From Phytophthora sp. 'mugwort' (Eukaryota > Oomycota > Peronosporomycetes > Peronosporales > Peronosporaceae), in NCBI GenBank assembly GCA_033558025.1, contig JAUCEF010000005.1:6758001-6822000 (forward strand): a DNA stretch of 64,000 bases, given 5' to 3'. The notes beneath the pieces are model-generated. The model made no database searches, was not told the origin of the DNA, and saw only the letters and a program-made list of their open reading frames with translations. How positions within the stretch are numbered: the stretch's first letter is position 1; the number at the start of each line of letters is the position of its first letter. Made by a program: the position numbers and the translations under genes. Shown here one piece after another: positions 21,891 to 33,399 of this stretch.

Positions 21891-24326
21891 GGCTCTTTGA
21901 TTGTGAGCACTCAGCCACTCTTCCGCTCGCGAGGGGTATCGGGTAAATTTGCCCTGTGCCACCTTCGTGGATTTTGCCCAGCTCTTGTGGAGCTTTCACA
22001 AATGCTGTTGATTTTTCACATTCCCTCGTACTCAGTCGGTCCAGATTAACCAGCGTTCCTTAATAAACGATTTTGTGTAGTAACCTCTGTTCTTATTTTT
22101 GTCGCAGTGCCGTTTGCTGAGGAACCCCCTCTCTTTTCACCGAATTACTGCTTGTCACCATACGCCGCGCCCTTTTTAGTGCTACAGTGGAGCTCATATC
22201 TACATACATGTAGCAGCCAATCGCCCACTAAGCGGCGATATCACCGCGCAAAGCTTATTCTGATTTTGTTTTCGCGCACTGTGTGTAGTCTGCGCTTAAC
22301 CGTCAACTGAATTTGAAGTCTGCTCGAAAGTACTCCGACAGTGCAGTTTATCAATCTGAATTTATTAGGTGTGGGTCACACTACTTCAGCTAGCTATTCC
22401 TTGTAGGGCCTTTACCATCCGTTTTTGTCACTTCATTCAACGGGAGGAAGACCTGGTGGTTTTCGTACTATAACAGCTCCAACGTCATACCAACAATCAT
22501 ATTCTCGTTTTATGTTGGGTATAATTTTTGATCAAAACTCCAAGCCAAAAATAATAGTATGGTCATACGACAAGCTCGGAAGGCGACAGATGCAGTGCAG
22601 TCACTACAGATGCTGGCAGCAGTATATAGCACATCAGCGAGGCGAGGAGTGTGGAACATAACAACCGCGCAGATGGCAGAAACAGAACGAACGGCGAAGA
22701 CGTTTGGACGACAAAAACAGCACCAGCGCCGAAGACAGCGTGGTCGACTAAGGTAAGCTATGAAGACAGAATAGCGAATAAATCGGCGACGCACACTCGC
22801 ACATGTGCGAAGCACGCGTTATCGCTTTAATAGTCGTTTCATTTATGTCATTGCGGTAAGAGGGAACGGTGGTGTTGAGTACACGATCAGCAAAGTACAG
22901 CGATCAGATATTTGCCGCTGATAAGGAAGTCCTGCGTGTTGAGGTATTGAGAGAGCTTCATCTCGTCATATAAGGGGCTGTCGCCACAGAACCCAGGTCA
23001 TTTACGGTAAAAATGCGATGACCTGTTGCTTGTCGTATCAAACGACTTGCGTGTCGATGCTGTGGGGCCATTTCTGTCATAGTATCACTCGACGTCGATC
23101 GTGGGTTTTTGAGCGGATTGTGCTTCTTGCACCAATTCAGAAGGAGGGGGTGAGAGTCATAAAACGCCCAACAGAGGAGAGGGGTTGCGAGCGCGGGTAG
23201 CCATAACAAACCCGTGCGGGTGCCCGCGAAGCAAGGCCGCTCGTTATTTGCGGAGGCGGGCCCAGCTCCGAGCTTTCCAGCGAGCCGAGCGCTATAGCAG
23301 GCCGAACTTAGATTCGTTTCCTCGCAGGAGCCCAGCGGCTGCTTTGAAAAGCAAAGCCTAAGACCGCGATGACATCGGTTCGCGGGAGGGCTAGGGGTAA
23401 AGGGAGATGGAAGGCCTCACATGCAAAAGCAAGTTTAAACCAAAATATGACCTCACGTGAGTCGGTGCAAGCAGCCTCTGACTTTTGATCCACTGGGAAG
23501 GTAGTACTGTCTCTAACCCTCCACGTAGCCCTTGCACTCCATTACTGACAATCGTCGTGACATCATTTTGCGCTTGTGTTTGGTTGACGCACGGTGTTCT
23601 TCGACATAAGAGCATTCAGCGTTAGTAGGTCGCTGGACCAGTTAGTTGCATTTAACCAACTCCAATGTTTATCGAGCTAAAACGATTTCTAGTAAACCGC
23701 GTCGTATCGCATGAGATGGCAGGTACCACATAACATAACTCATAGTTCGCACCCAACCTGCGTCAAAATCGTATGTTTGAGGCTGAAAGAAAAGAACACC
23801 ACAAAGTAGCTTGCATCAGGTAACAGAATAGCGGACACAGGCTAAATGAATGGCGTTCCTGCAAATGGTTAACGGCGGCGGCTTCCTTTGAGCTCAGTGT
23901 TAGATTGACCGCGCCGCGAATTGAGGGGGGGGGGACTGGGTGTCCTAGCAGGGTTGTCGCCTTACCAAAGGTTAATTCCACCTCCAAACCGTGAAGGTGA
24001 GCGCTGCGTTTGCTACTACTACCATATTGCTGCTATTACTACTCTGACGTGCGCTGCTTGTGTCCGGCAGGTTATTTTAACGACCTACACTGTAGATTAA
24101 TGAGGAAGCATCCGCGGATGGACAGGGGTTCGTTTCCCCCCGTGGTCTGAACCAAGCGCGGCGCTGGCCATCTTGACGACGTGCGACTTTCATCAAGAGG
24201 CTTGGTGCGCGGAATCTTTAATCGAGGGGCACGGTACGGAGGGTGCGGGACCAAGGGTCTTGTCAATGCCGCCAACAGCCTAATTATATTAGTTCGGACG
24301 ATCGTCTATTTTATGGGTAACGCTGT
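21891..24326. other. Mixed repeat-derived region, no assignable gene
   Basis: Short ORFs on both strands (for example 22425-22661 plus, 22958-23209 minus, 23391-23615 minus) show no domain I can name. The stretch 23210-23310 is GC-rich. Part of it just left of 24327 should be the downstream flank of the pogo transposase. I see no paired LTRs or TIRs. Confidence 0.4.
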
Positions 24327-25820
24327 TCAAAACAGCCATTCCACTGCTACTTCTTCTTCTTCCTGCGCTGCAATGTCCTTCCGCGGGTCTATTGGTTGTT
24401 GCTGCAGAAGGCGAGTTAGCTTTGGTTGGAAGCCTGATTCTTCGTCATAATCGGTGGTGTTACTTGAAGCAGTCGTTCCTTCTTGAATAACCAACAATCG
24501 TAGCAGTAGTTAGTGATAGCCATGAATGCTTGATCCACCGGATGACGTCGGGTCTTGAGGGCGCCATCATCTTAAACGGGGACCTGCGTTTTATTTTTGA
24601 GGAGCGAACTTGAGCTATAAGAAACGCTATCCATTGCTTGCGTAGGTTCTCTTTGAGTGGATGATTCCAGGTCACATCGGCGGGCTGACACCCCCTATGT
24701 GTAGCATGGAGGGACTTTGATTAGCTCGCCATTCAGCAGCCTTAAACATACCAACACACCGTAGCGAAGCCCCGAAAAGTCATCCTTCAAAAGCAACACG
24801 GACTCATGCACGTTTCTCTGCGACAACAATGATAACAGAGAAATTCGATGGCCAGCTCGCTTTTCCACCATCAAGCTCCGTTGCCATAGATTCGGACACC
24901 CACCTGCTCCTCTTGCAGCTCGTTCCAGAGCTGTCGACCAAAATCCATGGCGAAGAACAGAGTTGTTTCGCGCTGTCTCGGTGATATTTGATTGCCGGGT
25001 CTAAAAGACAAAGAAGGGGGCCGCCTTGTTTCCATCACTATCGGCCATCAGCAACGTAGTCACTGGCTGCTTGAATTTCCCGGCGAATTCTACACACACT
25101 GTCTTCGCCCCCCCCCTAATGTTGACCGTCGCTGTCGGAAGATATTCGTAGCTCACACCTATACAACGAGCGTTAGAGCTAATAAACCAATTCAAAGCAT
25201 AACGTGTCTCACCTGTCTGGTCAGGCTTGTAGATCATGTTAATTGTGAGCTCCTTCATTTTTGCACAAACTTGGACTAAACTCTGCCAGCTTCTCGCGGG
25301 CGTCTTCTGGTGTCGTCTGCCCCTCCCTTGTTCTACGGCGGATCGCCAACTTGTGCCGGCGCAGGAAGTCCTTCCGACATGACCAGGATGCTGTGAAAGC
25401 GCCGCGAGGAAGCCCTATAGCAGTGTAGAGGTCGCGTGCTTGGAGCTTTAACATCAGTCCGGTCACTGGCACACCATCCACTCGGAGGTCATTTACCACC
25501 TCAAGAGCTTCCCCTCCGCCGCTTTGGGAAGGGTAGCACCCATTCCACGGCACCTGTTGCGATGATGGCTACCTAAGGCCGCTGCGCACTTAGCCTTAAT
25601 CATTCTGCGAGTGGCCTTCCACGAGTAGCAAAATACGTTTTTTAGATCGCACATGGGCACGACCTAGACCTGGATAGAATCGCGTAATAGTCTCCTCCAT
25701 GCTATGACACTCGACAAATCTTAGTACACGCAGCTTGAAGCGGTAGGATACCGCCACTCGTTTGTATATTTTGGTTTTGGAGTCATTTCCCGTAGTTCTC
25801 TTTCTCCCGGTGGGAGGCAT
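24327..25820 (-). pseudogene. pogo/Tigger-type transposase, nearly full length but broken
   Basis: All domains occur in order on the minus strand. First HTH: 25820-25596 (VSYRFKLRVLRFVECHSMEE). CENP-B-type HTH: 25553-25239 (ASWSCRKDFLRRHKLAIRRR). DDE core: 25258-25001 (VEFAGKFKQPVTTLLMADSD then NKAAPFFVF). C-terminal part: 24675-24460 (VTWNHPLKENLRKQWIAFLI). Acidic tail ending EEEEVAVEWLF at 24327. Stops and frame changes separate the segments. The middle, with the second catalytic Asp (about 24700-24990), is poorly readable. Confidence 0.7.
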
Positions 25821-27011
25821 GGTGCAAGGCCTGGATACCTAGTTTTTTGGACATGGAATCTTGGCTCGAACCTAGATTCTTGTGCGAATCTGGCGGGGGC
25901 ACTGATAAACTCTACAGCGTTGACGACTGATTTCGAAGTGTGAACTACATATAACCTTCAATAAAGTAAACAATACATTTTAGTTATTAGTGTACTAGCT
26001 GGTGATCGGCTAGTCGAAAGTGCGAGCTATGAGATATCTGTGAAAATGAGTTCTGTTATGCGGTACAACGACAGAGAAATCAGGCCGACACACATATCCG
26101 GCTTTTGACAGTGGCACCATAGTAACACCAACTGCCTTTTAGCCAATCCGTATGCGATCCTATGCATACCCTTGGATATCATATGTATTTTCGATCGTTT
26201 TTTGTGGTTTCATGACCCTTTTTGACGAATCAAATCCGGTGCCGGATTTTGTTTTGTCGGGACCAGTGATTGCATTCTTAGTATGGAGGATGACATTTAG
26301 CGGTGCCGCATTTTTCCGTCGTTGTATGTTTGGGAAAACTTGGTAAATCTGAAAATATCCTCGAATTGGACAGGTGACCAGGAATCTCACGGCATTTATT
26401 GTAGCATCATGAATTATGTGAAGTTAGGTAAATGCTCTGCATGTATCTTCTCCAGGCGAGGTTGAAACCATCCACTCCTAATACTCCTGTGAATTTTTTT
26501 TAATCAGCGAGTTCTTGCTTGCATTCTCCTCACCGCATAGGTCGTCAATGGAGGCCCCTAAACGTCGTTTTCTTCTTCGCACGGTAACTTGCCTACTGCA
26601 AACGCCTCTTTCCCTTACCGCTAACCTAAGTTGGATCAACTTGTGCTGCGATTGGCGATACCCGTTGTGGTCACACGGAGTAAATAGTTAGTCAGCGCGA
26701 CACAGCGTCGGAATACCTCGTCGTATAGATCCTCACTCCATCGTACTTGTCTGCGGCACGCATCGGTGCTGTAGTGCCACATCCATTAAAGAATAGTATG
26801 AATGACGACCGCAAATCCACCTCACTTTTTTCGTCAGCGATGAAAGGGCCGTCTAAACTCAAAATCGCAGCAGAATAAATTTGTAACCCACGCCTCATTT
26901 CGACAATATTACTTTACATTACCCCAGACCAAAAGCGATTTTTTTATTGCAGCTTGACTAGGTTCCTTGCTTTCCGAGCACTATAAAGTGTGCAGCATGC
27001 ATCTTTACACG
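25821..27011. other. Spacer with dispersed repeat copy; no gene
   Basis: Holds short ORFs at 26160-26390 and 26692-26898 (minus) without recognised motifs, and one member of an inverted dispersed repeat pair (26760-26890, mate at 33605-33725). Confidence 0.45.
26760..26890 (-). repeat. Dispersed repeat, copy 1 (inverted relative to copy 2)
   Basis: On the minus strand this reads TTTCATCGCTGACGAAAAAA, then GCGGTCGTCATT, then GTGGCACTACAGCACCGATG. The same order of blocks appears on the plus strand at 33605-33725 with small indels. The pair encloses the effector relic and the DIRS-like element. Confidence 0.75.
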
Positions 27012-27780
27012 TTAGTTACGCGGAGTAGACGCTTTCTCGGCGGCTGCCATTGCGGCCACAACATCGTTCTCGTCATAAAAAAAGCGCCTTCACGTTCTTC
27101 ATTACACGGTCACCTCCGTGTCGTTCTGCATACCATAAGGTAAAACGCGCTAGAATATCGAATACGGGGCCCCTCTTTACCATGATGCTACGACCACCAT
27201 AGAAAAGTTGCAGGGCAATTTCAAGTTCCGTTGGTTGAAGCTGCAGCTTCTCACCGAGCATCTTTAACCGTCGATTCCCTGAATCTTTTGAAAGATTGGA
27301 GCCACTTTGAATAGGTTTGTCGTTGTGGACAAAATCTCCACGACGGGAAACGAATGCTCTCCCAACTTCGTCGTGTACATCAGCGTGTATTTCAACCACT
27401 CAAGAAACGCTGGATTGCCACCGTCCACGCTAGCATTTAAATTCTAAAGACGTCATCGGGGCGTTCATTGACCTTCAGCCATGCTTCATTCAGTAACTTG
27501 TGGCGCGAAAGCGACCAGGACATTTGTTTAGCTGCGACTCAGCGAGGTCCTTCACACCCGGGGACCTTACTGATTGATACAAACATTTCTGCCAGCTCAG
27601 CTTCCGACTGTTTTGAGGTTTCCAACATCCCGAGTAATTAGGCGTCCCCAAATTCCAGTGAGGAACATTCGGAGGATGTTCGGATTTCCTGTCAGACGAT
27701 AGAAGTTTCAAAATCACTGGTATTGTTAGCTTGGCCAAAACCCGAGGACGGGCCACCCAGACGTAACCGCCGCCGAGGGA
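27012..27780 (-). pseudogene. WY-domain (RXLR-class) effector relic, C-terminal part
   Basis: Minus-strand fragments in alternating frames give the recurring LWY/WY module of secreted oomycete effectors. SEAELAEMFVSISKVPG is at about 27590. HKLLNEAWLKVNERPDDVF is at about 27500-27440. NPAFLEWLKYTLMYTTKLGE is at about 27415-27360. The next module starts with LKMLGEKLQLQ and FDILARFTLWYAE. The last piece is DENDVVAAMAAAEKAS before a stop at 27012. It is broken by stops (for example at about 27430), frame changes at about 27300, and a one-base slip in a run of seven A at about 27079-27085. No signal peptide lies next to it; the matching N-terminal part is 5 kb away on the same strand (32956-33399). 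Confidence 0.65.
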
Positions 27781-27879
27781 GCAGCCCTCACACGCTCGTG
27801 AGGTTCATTCTCAAGTTTTCTTCAGATCGATAAAGCAGCCTCTCCAGCAGTCTCAAGCTACCCTCCAGTCGCTGCCGCA

Positions 27880-29738
27880 ATGTCAAGTCAAGGTCTAAAT
27901 CCTGGTGCTGTCACGTTCGTAGATCCTCCCCACGTTCCGACACTGGAAGGCTTCACTTACCTGTTCATAGTCCGGATTCAAGGCAACTCCGCGGTGGTCC
28001 GCAAAGCTGGCCCTATACTAGCGAAGACATCACGGAATTCGAAGTCAAGGTTGCTGTACTGCGCCATCGTATAGTCGATCCAGCCGAGTAAGAGTTATGG
28101 CCAGGATCCTACGTCGGACATCCGATCGCATTCGTAAAACCAGCAGGCAACACGACCAACAAGTGGGCTTATGGGCTGGTAACAAACTACACCATGAGAA
28201 ACGGGGTGGCCAAGCTCCATGTGCGCCATCAGGTTCAAACGCATATTAAATTCATCATCACCTCGATAGTAATCACTATCGACCGACTCAACTACCTTTT
28301 ACGCACCGGAGAGTCTGTGAACGCAAACGGCCTCAATGCATTGGAACTACTCGATAAACAAAATCAAGTCATCGTCCGTGCGGAAAAGCAGATCGGGTAT
28401 ACGAGCTAGTGTAACCTTGATACTGCTAACCGTTCCCTTCGAACCCACCGAGCGCGTCCCCCTGATCAGACCGGACACTCTCGAAATTGTTTATGTGAGG
28501 CGTCAACACATCGTATTCTGTGAGCTGACTATGCGCGGAAACAAGCCTGTCGATGTCTTCAAAGATCCTCGACCTATCGACATGGAAACCTCGAAAACTC
28601 CAGAGATCGCTGGTTCTAACCATTGTCGTACTACTAACGATGTTGATTTGACTTTTAGCGACAGAGACGACGAAGGAAAAACAGACTCAGCGCCAACTAA
28701 ACAAGCTGATATTGGTCGGATACGCCTTCAAAACCAACCACTACACACGCGCGTAAGTGACGCCAACTTTGAGTATGAAGAGCTACGTCTATCGGACGAT
28801 ATCGACGTTCCAGTGTTCGAGACGCGCTTAGACAGCCACGCGTCGGCCTTTCGGCCGTCCCAGATCGAGCAACAAGTACACGAAGCCGTCGCGAATCCAT
28901 CACTTATAGGTAAGAATGATCAATCTGTTCTCGAATCTCCGCAACAGGGCCGCTAAACCAAGTACCTCGCCACTCCTGCTGTTTTAAGCGGCGCATTCGA
29001 CTTCAGCTTTGTTATCAGAGGCCTCTCATTGATGAACTTTCGCCGATTCTTCAAAGAAGTCGAGATGCAAAACGATACTGGGGTCGTCACATAAACAACT
29101 TCGGGCGATCCAACTCTCTTCAGCCTGCTACGCCGCCATCCAATATCGGCGAAATTATCGATGCCTTCGACACGCTGCTCCATTGCGCGAAGGGCTTCTA
29201 CAACTCCACTGTCTATAACATCATCAAGACAGGAGCCGACGTCATGGAGCCGTACACCGCCTTCACGCGTCCTGACGCCGCGACCTGCAACATGCTGGTC
29301 AATTCAAAACTGGGAAAATCTCGGAGCGAGATTATCGCGTCCGACATCCAGACTGCCGCGCTCATCGGGCGTGAATTTGCGAGAAATGATGTATACCAAA
29401 TGGAACTATACCAGTCACAGCAGGACCGCCTCGTGGCAGCACTGGTAGCGACTGCAATTAGCCGCCCCAAACAAGCGACCAAGTCACACCAACACCGTGA
29501 ACAACGAGTGGCGAAAACACTGTCGGTACCCAAGGACCTTCTCGCGCTACTACCGAAGCAAGATACCAAATCAATGTGCATGCGGTATCTCTCCAATAAG
29601 GGATGCAATGGTCCAGCCCCTGGTCAATGCTTCGACCCAAACAGAGCCCATTTTAAGCCGTTGGCTCTGCCGGCCGATGCTAAAACCTGGATCGATAAGA
29701 ATTTTCTTGGCCTCGCACCTGACTTCCAAGATCTCTGA
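27880..29738 (+). pseudogene. gag-like ORF of the DIRS-like element
   Basis: The start reads LNPGAVTFVDPPHVPTLEGF. The middle (28336-28956) is polar and without known domain. The C-terminal part (29244-29738) contains SMCMRYLSNKGC and GQCFDPNRAHFKP, a CCCH-type zinc-finger arrangement suited to binding the element RNA. Several frame changes separate the three parts. Role as structural protein is inferred from position and the zinc finger. Confidence 0.55.
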
Positions 29739-30459
29739 CGTCATGCATCAATTCCAGGATCGAGCATCGCTGCGGCGGATACACATACCTCGCAACACCG
29801 ACACGCTGATGTGCACAAATTATCAGACACAGCACACTTAGCGTCAGGAGTACAGGCTCCTAACGAACAATCAAACGAGATTCATCCATCCACAGAATAC
29901 ATATTATTCTGTAAACAGCGGCAACAGGCCCATCAAACCTTTACTCAGTCTCAACTGGCAGTCAGTCGACTCATAACGGCAGCTTGTCGGCAGAAGTATC
30001 AAGCAATCGCATCCAGATACCAAATCACGATTCCAGAAAAGCAGCCTTCAGACCACTCGCTCGTCTTGATTCAAACCGAATCCGCGCCGACTCGCAGTTA
30101 ACCCGGCGGTCAGCGGTGTCGCTAGCACAGTTCGTGCGATCTACCGCGGAGAAGACGGAAACGACACTAGACCCAACAAGAACCTCTACGAACTCGCCCT
30201 ACCATCGGACCCTCACAAACGTGCAGCCACAGAACAATGGAACCGGATCGTCCGCGAAGGTATAAAGCCCCAATGGACATCCCAACGACCAGCGATCCAG
30301 ACCAACCGGCCTCCCAACCATCAATCCATCAATGACCACCTGCAGAGCGTACGACATCATATCATTAATGGTCACGAGGACCGACGCTACTTAGTCGTCT
30401 AATCAGATCTTCTCAACGTCTGGAACAATAATTTCATCAGCCTAATTGGCGTTGTCGAG

Positions 30460-31929
30460 AAAGGAGAGCGTCCCAGGACATTCGCGTAATTAACGACTAC
30501 TCATACCCACGGGGGGATGCAGTTAACGACTTCACCGATCGAGCCAATTTTCCAGAGATCTCTTACAATACAACAAGGGACATAGCTCGGCGAATCTGGG
30601 TGCTCCGGGTCCGATTCCCTGGCCACCCTTTGCTCATGATGTTAGGAGATGTGTCCGGAGCTTTCCGACACATTCCCGTTAGCGTTGACCACGTTAACGT
30701 GTTCGTCTTCAAGTTCGACAATTACGTGGTGATCGACTTGTCGTGTGGGTTCGGCTGGTGTGGCTCACCGGCGTTCTACTCGGTAACTGGCACGATCACC
30801 AACTATTTGTACGAAAACCAGCAGCCTCACGCAAGTTCTTCACCGCTTGACACCAGTCCGCTCGTAGGAAATATATGGTGCGACGATCAGACATGCGTAG
30901 AAGTCGACACAGGATCGAGGTGCACGGAAGCCAATATTGCTCTTCGCAAGGCAATGGCAACAGTCTTAGGACCACGAGCACTGAGCGAAGACAAATTTAC
31001 ACGGTGATCAACTCATACCAAATCTCTCGGTCTGTTGTGGGACACAGAAGACGGAACGATTTCCGCCCCTCCCTCCAGACAAAATTAACAAGGCTCAGAC
31101 ACGCATCGATGACGTTTTAGCCATGGTATCATGCACACTATCACGAATTAATAAGCTGATCAGCAGTCTTCGGTATGTCACAACCTGCTTTCCTGCAGCG
31201 CGAGCATTTTACCAAAATGTTCAAGCATTCATGTCAACATTTCGCAACAAACACGATCGCAGATCCCTTCCAAATGACGTTCGAGACGATTTGATGTGGT
31301 TATGCGCAGTGTTATCTTTCGAACTGCGTTTTAACGCGATCCCAGTTGAGCATTTCGCACGGCTTCAACCTCAGTCGCATCACGTCCTGACGAATGCCTC
31401 CGATACAGGAATATGTGCCCTAGAGTTACAACTCCACCAGTTCATCCGAGTTCAATTCAGCCGCAAAGTACAAGACAGCTTTGCAACATCGAAGAAATTG
31501 AACTTTATCAACGTGAGAGAGCTTATGAGTGCCGCCCTAGCAGCTGTCCACTGGGGACAGTCATGGGCCTCGACAGGACGCGATCGTGCACATGTTTGTA
31601 TGTGGATCGACAACACCAGTGCCGTGTCATGGCTCTCAAGACGATCCAGCCACCATCCGACAGCGCGGATGTACAATCGCCTAATCTCACTGACAGAATT
31701 TCGCTATTCGTTTACATGTTCAGCCCAACACATTGCAGGAGAGCAGAACATAATGGCGGATGCAGAGTCAAGGGCTTGGAGTGCAGACCACCCGTTGTAC
31801 AATACATGGACTAACTTATCACATTCCTGGACGCCAGGTCAGCATTCGGCCACCATTCAAAATACTTTGAAACGGATAGGAGAGTTTCTCCGAGGCCGGA
31901 CTATTGCAGACGCCACCACCGGAAAGTAA
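30460..31929 (+). pseudogene. Reverse transcriptase and RNase H of the DIRS-like element
   Basis: VINDYSYPRGDAVNDFTDRA opens the fingers (about 30488-30550). Motif A is MLGDVSGAFRHIP with the first catalytic Asp (30640-30680). Motif B is CGFGWCGSPAFYSV (30742-30785). Motif C is NIWCDDQTC (30869-30895) with the Asp pair preceded by Trp-Cys. After a frame change near 31006 the connection continues and RNase H begins. It has Asp in NASDTGICAL (31393-31422), Glu in VRELMSAALAAVHWG, Asp in MWIDNTSAV, and a final HIAGEQNIMADAESR, so all four acidic residues are present. No methyltransferase domain was recognised between RNase H and the recombinase. Confidence 0.78.
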
Positions 31930-31949
31930 AACACCCTTTGGCATCAATG

Positions 31950-32967
31950 GACCGAATTCGCACAGCGACTTGGGTGGTCACCGTGGCTTACCCGACCCGG
32001 ACGGTCAAGCAACCGAAAGCTCGGTTGCTTCGCAGTCTACTGCTGGAGGCACGGGTGGAGCTCGACGCGGAAACACCTTCAGCACGACCAAGCTAAAACT
32101 TGCGAGCATCCGGTGGTACCACCGTCGGTACATGGGCATTGGCTTATCTGCCACTCTCGACTTTACGATCTTACTACAAGGCATTAAGCGCTTGTCACCG
32201 TCAGTCCACAATCTTCAGCCGATCATGGCCGCGTTTTTACGACTACTGCATCGTCGCCTCGACTTACAGCAGCCACAACACAAACTTCTGTGGGTAGCGT
32301 CCTAAACGGCTTTTTTTCTTCTTGCTGCGGCGGTCGGAATACTTGAGGATCAGCACCGCACGCCATTCTAACTGTTGGAAACGAGGTAATGTGTTCTTCT
32401 CCGCCGCCCATGGAAGGCCCACAAGCCGATCGACAGCAACATCAGTCACTGTAGGTCTGGAAGGCGCGAAAAACGACCAGTACGGACGAGGTGCTTGGCG
32501 TACTATGCACGCATCAGGAGACCCGGTGTATCTGCCCAATTACTGGAATCAAGCACATTTTCGACGCGCGGGAAGAAAACCGGAATAGCAGTGACTACCT
32601 ATGCGGCAATATCAGCTCGGCAGATGTAGCCAAGGCACTCAAGGCGACGGCTAGAAGAGCCCAAGTCCCAGAAGGCAATTACTCCACACACTCCATCAAA
32701 ATAGGTGGAGCGACAGTACTGCTTACGGGTGAGGCGAACCAACTATCCATCAAGTTGTTGGGTCGCTGGATCTTAAACTGCTTCGAACAGTATCCGACGC
32801 AAGCAGCAGAATCGGCAAGAACTCTATATCGACGGATGGTACCAATTCATCATAAGCCAAAGCCCGCTCATAAGGGCCCGTGCGCAAATCTTTTTTGGGG
32901 GCCGCTCACCACGCCCTTTTTCGGGGATGCCGAAGGCAAATCAAACAATTTCCCCCTAAACGACTGA
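31950..32967 (+). pseudogene. Tyrosine recombinase of the DIRS-like element
   Basis: Integrates the circular cDNA by site-specific strand exchange in this class. The N-terminal part reads FLRLLHRRLDLQQPQHKLLW (32228-32287). After a frame change, box I appears as MLRRSEYLRI (32322-) with the first catalytic Arg. Another frame carries GAKNDQYGRGAWRTMHASGD (32466-). The last frame (32491-32967) has YSTHSIKIGGATVLLTGEA, where family members usually show HxxR: here the Arg is Lys. It then has LLGRWILNCFEQYP with the expected Trp and the nucleophile Tyr. Broken by at least two frameshifts, and catalytically doubtful in any case. Confidence 0.72.
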
Positions 32968-33399
32968 GTCTCGATTACGGAAACTCCCCTTTCTTAGCCC
33001 GAACTTTACCACGTAACGAAGCCACTGGATGAAAACTGGGTTGTCGATGTTAATCTTCACGCCTGCCTATCCCAATCGTTTAGTCTTAAACAACTTATTC
33101 GGTAGTGTATTCGTCTTTAGCAACAACTTGTATGGCGCTTGATCCGCCAGCTCAGACAACCAGGAAGTTTCAACTCTCTCTTCGTACCCCTTGTCTTCTG
33201 AACCGTTATTAGCAGCAGCGTGGACCCGCAAACGGGGTGTCAAGGTTGCATTGTTCTTGCTCGCGGTTAGTGAGCGAGGCACAGCCTAGGCATCAGGAAT
33301 CGGTTCGCCACATCGGTAACGATAAGGTGGCATGGAAACTGCCGTGTCTGAGCCAAACAATACATGAAGTAGGAGTAGCACGGTATAGCTGAAACGAAT
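32956..33399 (-). pseudogene. WY-domain (RXLR-class) effector relic, N-terminal part
   Basis: On the minus strand a signal-peptide-like stretch (SYTVLLLLHVLFGSDTA) starts at 33399, where an ATT stands in place of the expected ATG. The frame then runs with an in-frame TAG at about 33285 to TPRLRVHAA, a degenerate place-holder for the RxLR motif, and EDKGYEERVE, a good acidic EER motif. The first effector W-module follows a second in-frame TAG (about 33067): NPVFIQWLRYVVKF. Sequence similarity then ends at the right border of the DIRS-like element. A host-translocated effector by family; here certainly dead. Same strand as, and complementary in content to, the fragment at 27012-27780. Confidence 0.65.

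Larger units (their letters stand above)
27800..32970 (+). mobile_element. DIRS-like tyrosine-recombinase retrotransposon
   Basis: About 5.2 kb on the plus strand with gag-like ORF, reverse transcriptase, RNase H and tyrosine recombinase in that order. There is no DDE integrase and no aspartic protease, which is the diagnostic layout of DIRS/Ngaro-type (YR) retroelements. The ends are inferred, not proven: the left is near a hairpin CCTCACACGCTCGTGAGG (27787-27804) and the right is just after the recombinase ORF. No flanking LTR pair is seen, as expected for this order. Several frame changes and stops make this copy inactive. Confidence 0.75.

Noticed and set aside
26160..26898. Possible second effector N-terminus (Arg-rich and Glu-rich pieces in several frames)
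   Set aside because: No convincing signal peptide, RxLR or EER in one frame; pattern could be chance.
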